A stretch of DNA of 9,944 nucleotides from Halomarinibacterium sp041392205. Lineage in GTDB: Bacteria; Bacteroidota; Bacteroidia; Flavobacteriales; Flavobacteriaceae. Shown here in pieces: positions 6,029-9,944 of this stretch (the stretch's first letter is position 1; each line of letters begins with the position of its first letter). The stretch spans positions 1-9,944 of the forward strand of contig JAWKMO010000031.1 of NCBI GenBank assembly GCA_041392205.1, read 5' to 3'. A program made the translations under genes and the position numbers. The notes under the pieces are model-generated. The model saw only the letters and a program-made list of their open reading frames with translations. It was not told the origin of the DNA and ran no database searches.

Positions 6029-7656
6029 ATGGCAAAAGATATAAAATTTGATATTGAAGCACGCGATGCAATAAAACGTGGCGTAGATGCATTAGCCAAT
6101 GCAGTAAAAGTAACCCTAGGACCTAAAGGTAGAAATGTAATTATTAGTAAATTCTTTGGAGCACCTCAAGTAACAAAAGACGGAGTTACTGTAGCCAAAG
6201 AAATTGAATTACAAGATCCTCTAGAAACATGGGCGCTCAAATGGTAAAAGAAGTAGCTTCCAAAACCAACGATTTGGCAGGAGATGGTACTACAACCGCA
6301 ACCGTTTTAGCACAAGCTATTGTAAAGAAGGCCTAAAAAACGTAGCCGCTGGTGCTAATCCAATGGATTTAAAACGAGGAATTGATAAAGCAGTTGATGC
6401 CATTGTAAAGATCTTGATAAACAAGCTACCAAAGTGGGAAATTCCTCCGAAATGATAAAACAAGTAGCGTCCATTTCTGCAAATAATGACGATACTATTG
6501 GAAGCTTAATTGCCGAAGCTTTTGGAAAAGTAGGCAAAGAAGGTGTCATTACAGTTGAAGAGGCAAAAGAACCGAAACCTACGTTGATGTGGTAGAGGGA
6601 ATGCAGTTTGACAGAGGATATTTGTCTCCTTATTTTGTGACCAATAGCGAAAAAATGCACGCCGAATTGGAAAACCCCATGATTTTGCTTTACGATAAAA
6701 AAGTAAGCAATATGAAAGATTTATTACCCATTCTTGAGCCCGTTGCGCAACAAGGAAAATCGTTACTTATTATTGCTGAAGATGTCGAAGGAGAAGCATT
6801 GGCAACTTTGGTAGTTAATAAGCTCCGTGGGCGCGCTTAAAATTGCCGCCGTGAAAGCTCCAGGATTTGGTGATAGAAGAAAAGCCATGTTGGAAGATAT
6901 CGCAATACTAACAGGCGGTACTGTTATTGCCGAAGAAAGAGGGTTTACCCTTGAAAATGCTACCATTGATATGTTGGGTACCGCCGAAACGGTAACCATA
7001 GATAAGGATAACACAACCATTGTTAACGGTGCTGGGAAAAAACCGATATCAAAGCTCGTGTTGGGCAAATAAAATCGCAAATCGAAACCACTACGAGCGA
7101 TTACGATAAAGAAAAATTACAGGAACGCTTGGCCAAATTAGCCGGTGGTGTTGCAGTATTGTATGTAGGTGCAGCAAGCGAAGTAGAAATGAAAGAAAAA
7201 GAAAGACCGTGTAGATGATGCCTTCCGCAACCCCGTGCAGCAGTAGAAGAAGGTATTGTAGCCGGTGGTGGTGTAGCCTTGGTTCGTGCTAAAAAAGTAT
7301 TGGAAAAAGTAACTACAGATTCGCTAGACGAAACTACAGGAGTACAAATTGTAGCCCGTGCCATTGAATCTCCCTTACGCACGATAGTTGAAAATGCTGG
7401 AGGCGAAGGAAGTGTGGTTATCAATAAAGTCATGGAAGGCAAAACTAGCTTTGGATACGATGCGAAAAATGATACCTATGTAGATATGTTAAAAGCAGGT
7501 ATTATCGATCCTAAAAAAGTAACTCGTGTGGCGTTGGAAAATGCCGCATCGGTTGCAGGAATGATATTAACCACCGAATGTGCTTTGGTAGATATTAAAG
7601 AAGATACTCCTGCCATGCCTCCTATGGGCGGTGGTGGAATGCCAGGAATGATGTAA
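6029..7656 (+). CDS. groEL: Chaperonin GroEL (60 kDa), reading frame broken by about eight indels
   Basis: GroEL is the ATP-driven folding chamber that works with GroES. Stitching the frames gives a complete protein of about 543 residues from MAKDIKFDIEARDAIKRGVD to the Met/Gly-rich tail MGGGGMPGMM. It includes the nucleotide-binding VTLGPKGRNV, DGVTVAKE and AGDGTTTATVLAQA, the apical LSPYFVTN and VKAPGFGDRRKAML, and the equatorial EEGIVAGGGVALVRA and NAASVAGMILTTE. Breaks that I can place: one A lost at each of 6225-6227, 6324-6326, 6407-6409 and 7037-7042; one G lost at 6569; one G gained at 6829-6831; a base gained near 7200; and a garbled patch 7220-7234 (net one base lost). ISKFFGAPQ has Phe where Ser is usual. 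Four of eight changes are in A runs and protein conservation is high, so consensus error is more likely than a true pseudogene. Confidence 0.92.
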
Positions 7657-7677
7657 TGGTGTTTAAATAACCAAATA

Positions 7678-7710
7678 AAAAAAGCCTTTGTAAGTTACAA
7701 AGGCTTTTTT
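7678..7710. terminator. Bidirectional terminator between groEL and the metal-binding-protein gene
   Basis: AAAAAAGCCTTTGTA (7678-7692) pairs with its complement at 7696-7710 around a three-base centre (AGT). The A run on the left and T run on the right supply a T tail on both strands. It is 22 bases past the groEL stop and 21 bases past the stop of the convergent minus-strand gene (7731), so it can end both transcripts. Confidence 0.88.
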
Positions 7711-7730
7711 GTGTTTTTGTATTGCAATTA

Positions 7731-8099
7731 TTAATTCTCTATACCTTCCTTTTTATGATCCTCTATTACTTTAGGATCTCGGTATTTACAACAAGCATCT
7801 AAACTATTGTAGGCTTCCTCGGCTGCCTTAAAGTTTTTTGTATCATGACCCACCTTAGCCAGATTTTGCTCAATAATTTCCAATTGAGTTTTTGTTTCAT
7901 TATAAATAAGGTTTAACATATGGGTTTCTAAATCCCAAACCGCAGATTTTACACCCTTGGTTTTTAACGCTGCTTTTTCAATACGCATTTTGCACATCAT
8001 ACAAACCCCATCAACTTCTATAGATGCTTTGGCCGACTTATTTTGGGCTTGGATAAAGTTAGCTGCAAATAACATTATTATAACTAGTATTTTTTTCAT
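7731..8099 (-). CDS. Exported heavy-metal-associated (HMA) domain protein
   Basis: This 122-residue protein has a Sec signal peptide (MKKILVIIMLFAANFIQAQN) and then an HMA-like fold in which GVCMMCKMRIEKA carries the CxxC metal site (C33 and C36). LKTKGVKSAVWDLETHMLNL follows, as in CopZ/MerP-type domains. A second pair of adjacent cysteines (C103-C104, DACCKYRDP) near the C-terminus is an additional possible ligand or disulfide. Known HMA proteins bind Cu(I), Hg(II) or other soft metals; which metal applies here cannot be told. It is encoded 17 bases after the TonB-dependent receptor, so the two are almost certainly co-transcribed. This suggests a periplasmic binding partner for the receptor's substrate. 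It could instead act only in sequestration. Confidence 0.88.
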   Translation of the reverse strand: MKKILVIIMLFAANFIQAQNKSAKASIEVDGVCMMCKMRIEKAALKTKGVKSAVWDLETHMLNLIYNETKTQLEIIEQNLAKVGHDTKNFKAAEEAYNSLDACCKYRDPKVIEDHKKEGIEN

Positions 8100-8116
8100 T
8101 TTTATTAAATCTTAAA

Positions 8117-9944
8117 TTAATCTATTTTATATCGTATCCCTACGTAATAGGTACTACCAAAAATGGGACCATACACAAAGGTAGTATCAAAATAGTTGGC
8201 AAATGGATTTTCGGGGTTTATAACTGGCCTATCTTGTCTTACGTTTGTTATATTTTCACCTCCCAAATATATTTCAAATTTTGGAGAAAACACCTTTGTA
8301 ACCTGTGCATTTAATGTAGCTACCGTAGGAGAACGCTCGGGTAATTGAAACGCTAAAGGACTTGTAGCTGTTGACGGAAACCGTTGCGAATCTAACCAAT
8401 TAAAAGTACCATCAAACTTCCATTGTGACGCGTTATTTGTTAATGATGTTTCATAAGCCACATTGGCAAAAATTCTATTTTTTGGGGTAAGGGGTTTTTC
8501 TAACTTCCCAGAAATGTAATCGGTTTGTATATTATAATACTTATAGGCAAAACGTAAATCTAACCTTTCAAATGGATTGTAATTAAACTCCGCTTGAACC
8601 GAATTGGCATAACTTTCTCCTCTCAAATTATAAAACCGAATGTTTTGTGGATTCTCCCAATCCACCACTACTTGGTTTTCAAAATCGGTGCGATAAAAAT
8701 CCAAAATTACTTCTGCTTTTTTTCCAAGGAAACTGAAACCCTGCAAATAGGATATTCCATAATTCCAAGCTTTTTCAGGGTCTAAACCATAAATTTTTCC
8801 CTCTTTATCAAGAATATTAATATTCCTACTAGTTGAAAATAACTGCTGATTTTCAGTAAAAATATTGGCACTTCTTCTACCACTTCCTACTGAAAATCGC
8901 AACACAGATTTTTCCCAAGGAGTATATTTTACATGCAAACGAGGAGTTACAAAAAATCCCAATACGTTACTATTATCTACTCTAACTCCTGCGGTTACAT
9001 TCAGTTTTTCGAGGTTGTCGAAATTGTATTCCAAAAAAGCCCCTACCGAGTTTTCCTTTCTTCCGTAGGAAGATTCGTTTACTTGCTCATGATACGCATC
9101 GGAGGTAAAACTGACACCCGTTTTAATTTTGTGACGAGAATCGCTTATTATAGAATTATAAATGGCATTTCCATAAAAACTTGTATGGGCAATATCGTAA
9201 ACATGCAACCCAAAAAAGGAATCTTGATCGTGATACCCAAAAGCCGCTTGAATACCCAAACTTTGATACGGAATTTCGGGATTAACCCAACCCACTTTTG
9301 CGGTAACATCGATACGCTGTGTTTGAATATCACTTTCCCAAAGAGGTTGTTCGCTGGAAGTTCCTCCGCTATGTCCATCACCACCATCAGAAATGTCATT
9401 ATGGTTTGTATGAAGTTGTCCCGATTGATTTTCATCATCCATAAACCTAAAACTAATAAAACTTACCATTCCTTTTTCAGGATGGGTATATTGCCAACGG
9501 TTCAAAACATTAATTTGTTTGCCTTGAGGCATATCTAGAAAATTATCGTCGTTTCTGTCATGATGTCCATCCATTAAGTTTCCATGGAGATAAAAACCCG
9601 TATCCCACTTATCACTTACTTTAGTGTTTAAATGGGTATTAAGTTCCCTTCTTCCATTATTGGCAGCATAAAGGTTTTGATAAAAAGAGAAGTCGGTACT
9701 TGGTTTTTGAAGCTCTGTATTAATTTGCCCTGTAATGCTTTCAAATCCATTTACCACACTTCCTGCACCTTTGGTAATTTGAATACTCTCTACCCAAGTC
9801 CCGGGAATAAATCGCAAACCGTAGCTTTGAGCAGCACCCCGTATGGCTGGGATATTTTCGGTGGCTATTAAAATATAGGGGCTTTTTAAACCTAACATTT
9901 GTATTTGACGCGCGCCCGAAATGGCATCGGCAAAATTGACATCG
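8117..9944 (-). CDS. TonB-dependent outer-membrane receptor, 5' end outside the window
   Basis: The gene reads without interruption from the right edge to a TAA at 8117-8119, giving about 608 residues. The first visible residues (VNFADAISGARQIQMLGL) and the following RGAAQSYGLRFIPGTWVESI and GFESITGQINTELQKP belong to the plug domain. The rest is a 22-stranded beta-barrel domain ending in YYVGIRYKID. An internal ATG at 9896-9898 is not the true start, because the frame stays open with plug sequence up to the edge. The signal peptide, any carboxypeptidase-regulatory domain and the TonB box lie beyond 9944. Two putative extracellular segments are rich in His, Asp and Gly (about 9526-9579 and 9354-9416, including DGHHDRNDD and DGGDGHSGG), consistent with metal binding. 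Co-transcription with the CxxC protein supports a metal or metallophore substrate, but this is inference. Confidence 0.93.
   Translation of the reverse strand, partial: DVNFADAISGARQIQMLGLKSPYILIATENIPAIRGAAQSYGLRFIPGTWVESIQITKGAGSVVNGFESITGQINTELQKPSTDFSFYQNLYAANNGRRELNTHLNTKVSDKWDTGFYLHGNLMDGHHDRNDDNFLDMPQGKQINVLNRWQYTHPEKGMVSFISFRFMDDENQSGQLHTNHNDISDGGDGHSGGTSSEQPLWESDIQTQRIDVTAKVGWVNPEIPYQSLGIQAAFGYHDQDSFFGLHVYDIAHTSFYGNAIYNSIISDSRHKIKTGVSFTSDAYHEQVNESSYGRKENSVGAFLEYNFDNLEKLNVTAGVRVDNSNVLGFFVTPRLHVKYTPWEKSVLRFSVGSGRRSANIFTENQQLFSTSRNINILDKEGKIYGLDPEKAWNYGISYLQGFSFLGKKAEVILDFYRTDFENQVVVDWENPQNIRFYNLRGESYANSVQAEFNYNPFERLDLRFAYKYYNIQTDYISGKLEKPLTPKNRIFANVAYETSLTNNASQWKFDGTFNWLDSQRFPSTATSPLAFQLPERSPTVATLNAQVTKVFSPKFEIYLGGENITNVRQDRPVINPENPFANYFDTTFVYGPIFGSTYYVGIRYKID

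Noticed and set aside
6029..7656. Programmed ribosomal frameshifting in groEL
   Set aside because: Eight shifts in both directions at unrelated sites without slippery heptamers or downstream structures cannot be programmed; errors are far simpler.
8933..9538. A 201-codon open frame on the plus strand
   Set aside because: It is antisense to the well-supported TonB-dependent receptor, has no recognisable domain, and its composition follows from the opposite coding strand.

Overview
The window looks like a chromosomal fragment from a Bacteroidota, most likely a member of the Flavobacteriaceae. The DNA is AT-rich. The protein sequences are of flavobacterial type (MiaB with a lysine-rich insertion, SecG with a GGG(L)SS loop, an LptE lipoprotein, and a TonB-dependent receptor with the plug motif QMLGL.SPY). 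A promoter of the Bacteroidota type (TTTG, 21 bases, TATCTTTG) precedes miaB.

Layout. (1) Positions 1-853: a minus-strand gene for an unrecognised multi-pass membrane protein, ending in a strong hairpin terminator at the left edge. (2) Positions 907-5610: one plus-strand operon with a promoter at 907-939, then miaB (tRNA methylthiolation), a sigma54-type AAA+ activator without a sensory domain, lptE (LPS transport lipoprotein), a helical protein of unknown function with one TPR-like repeat, and secG (Sec translocase). It is closed by a perfect hairpin terminator at 5580-5610. (3) Positions 5634-7710: groES-groEL as a separate unit. A sequence with the GG-N10-GC layout of a sigma54 promoter lies just after the secG terminator, and a hairpin terminator follows groEL. 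(4) Positions 7731-9944: a minus-strand pair, a TonB-dependent receptor cut by the right edge followed 17 bases later by a small exported CxxC metal-binding-type protein. The groEL terminator can also serve this pair from the other side.

Two things stand out. First, about 5345-7235 (secG, groES, groEL) carries at least 14 small indels or nonsense changes, mostly one-base losses in short A or G runs. The upstream 5.3 kb and downstream 2.3 kb show no break in any gene. The encoded proteins remain almost perfectly conserved once the frames are stitched together, so I read this as a low-quality or mixed consensus and not as true gene decay. Naive gene calling here would give a false SecG tail, a scrambled GroES N-terminus and a GroEL in pieces. 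Second, a sigma54 activator gene and a candidate sigma54 promoter in front of groESL occur in the same cluster. This suggests, but does not prove, sigma54 control of the chaperonin.

No mobile element, CRISPR array, rRNA or tRNA was recognised. No clear new biological system was found; most of the window is conserved housekeeping DNA.
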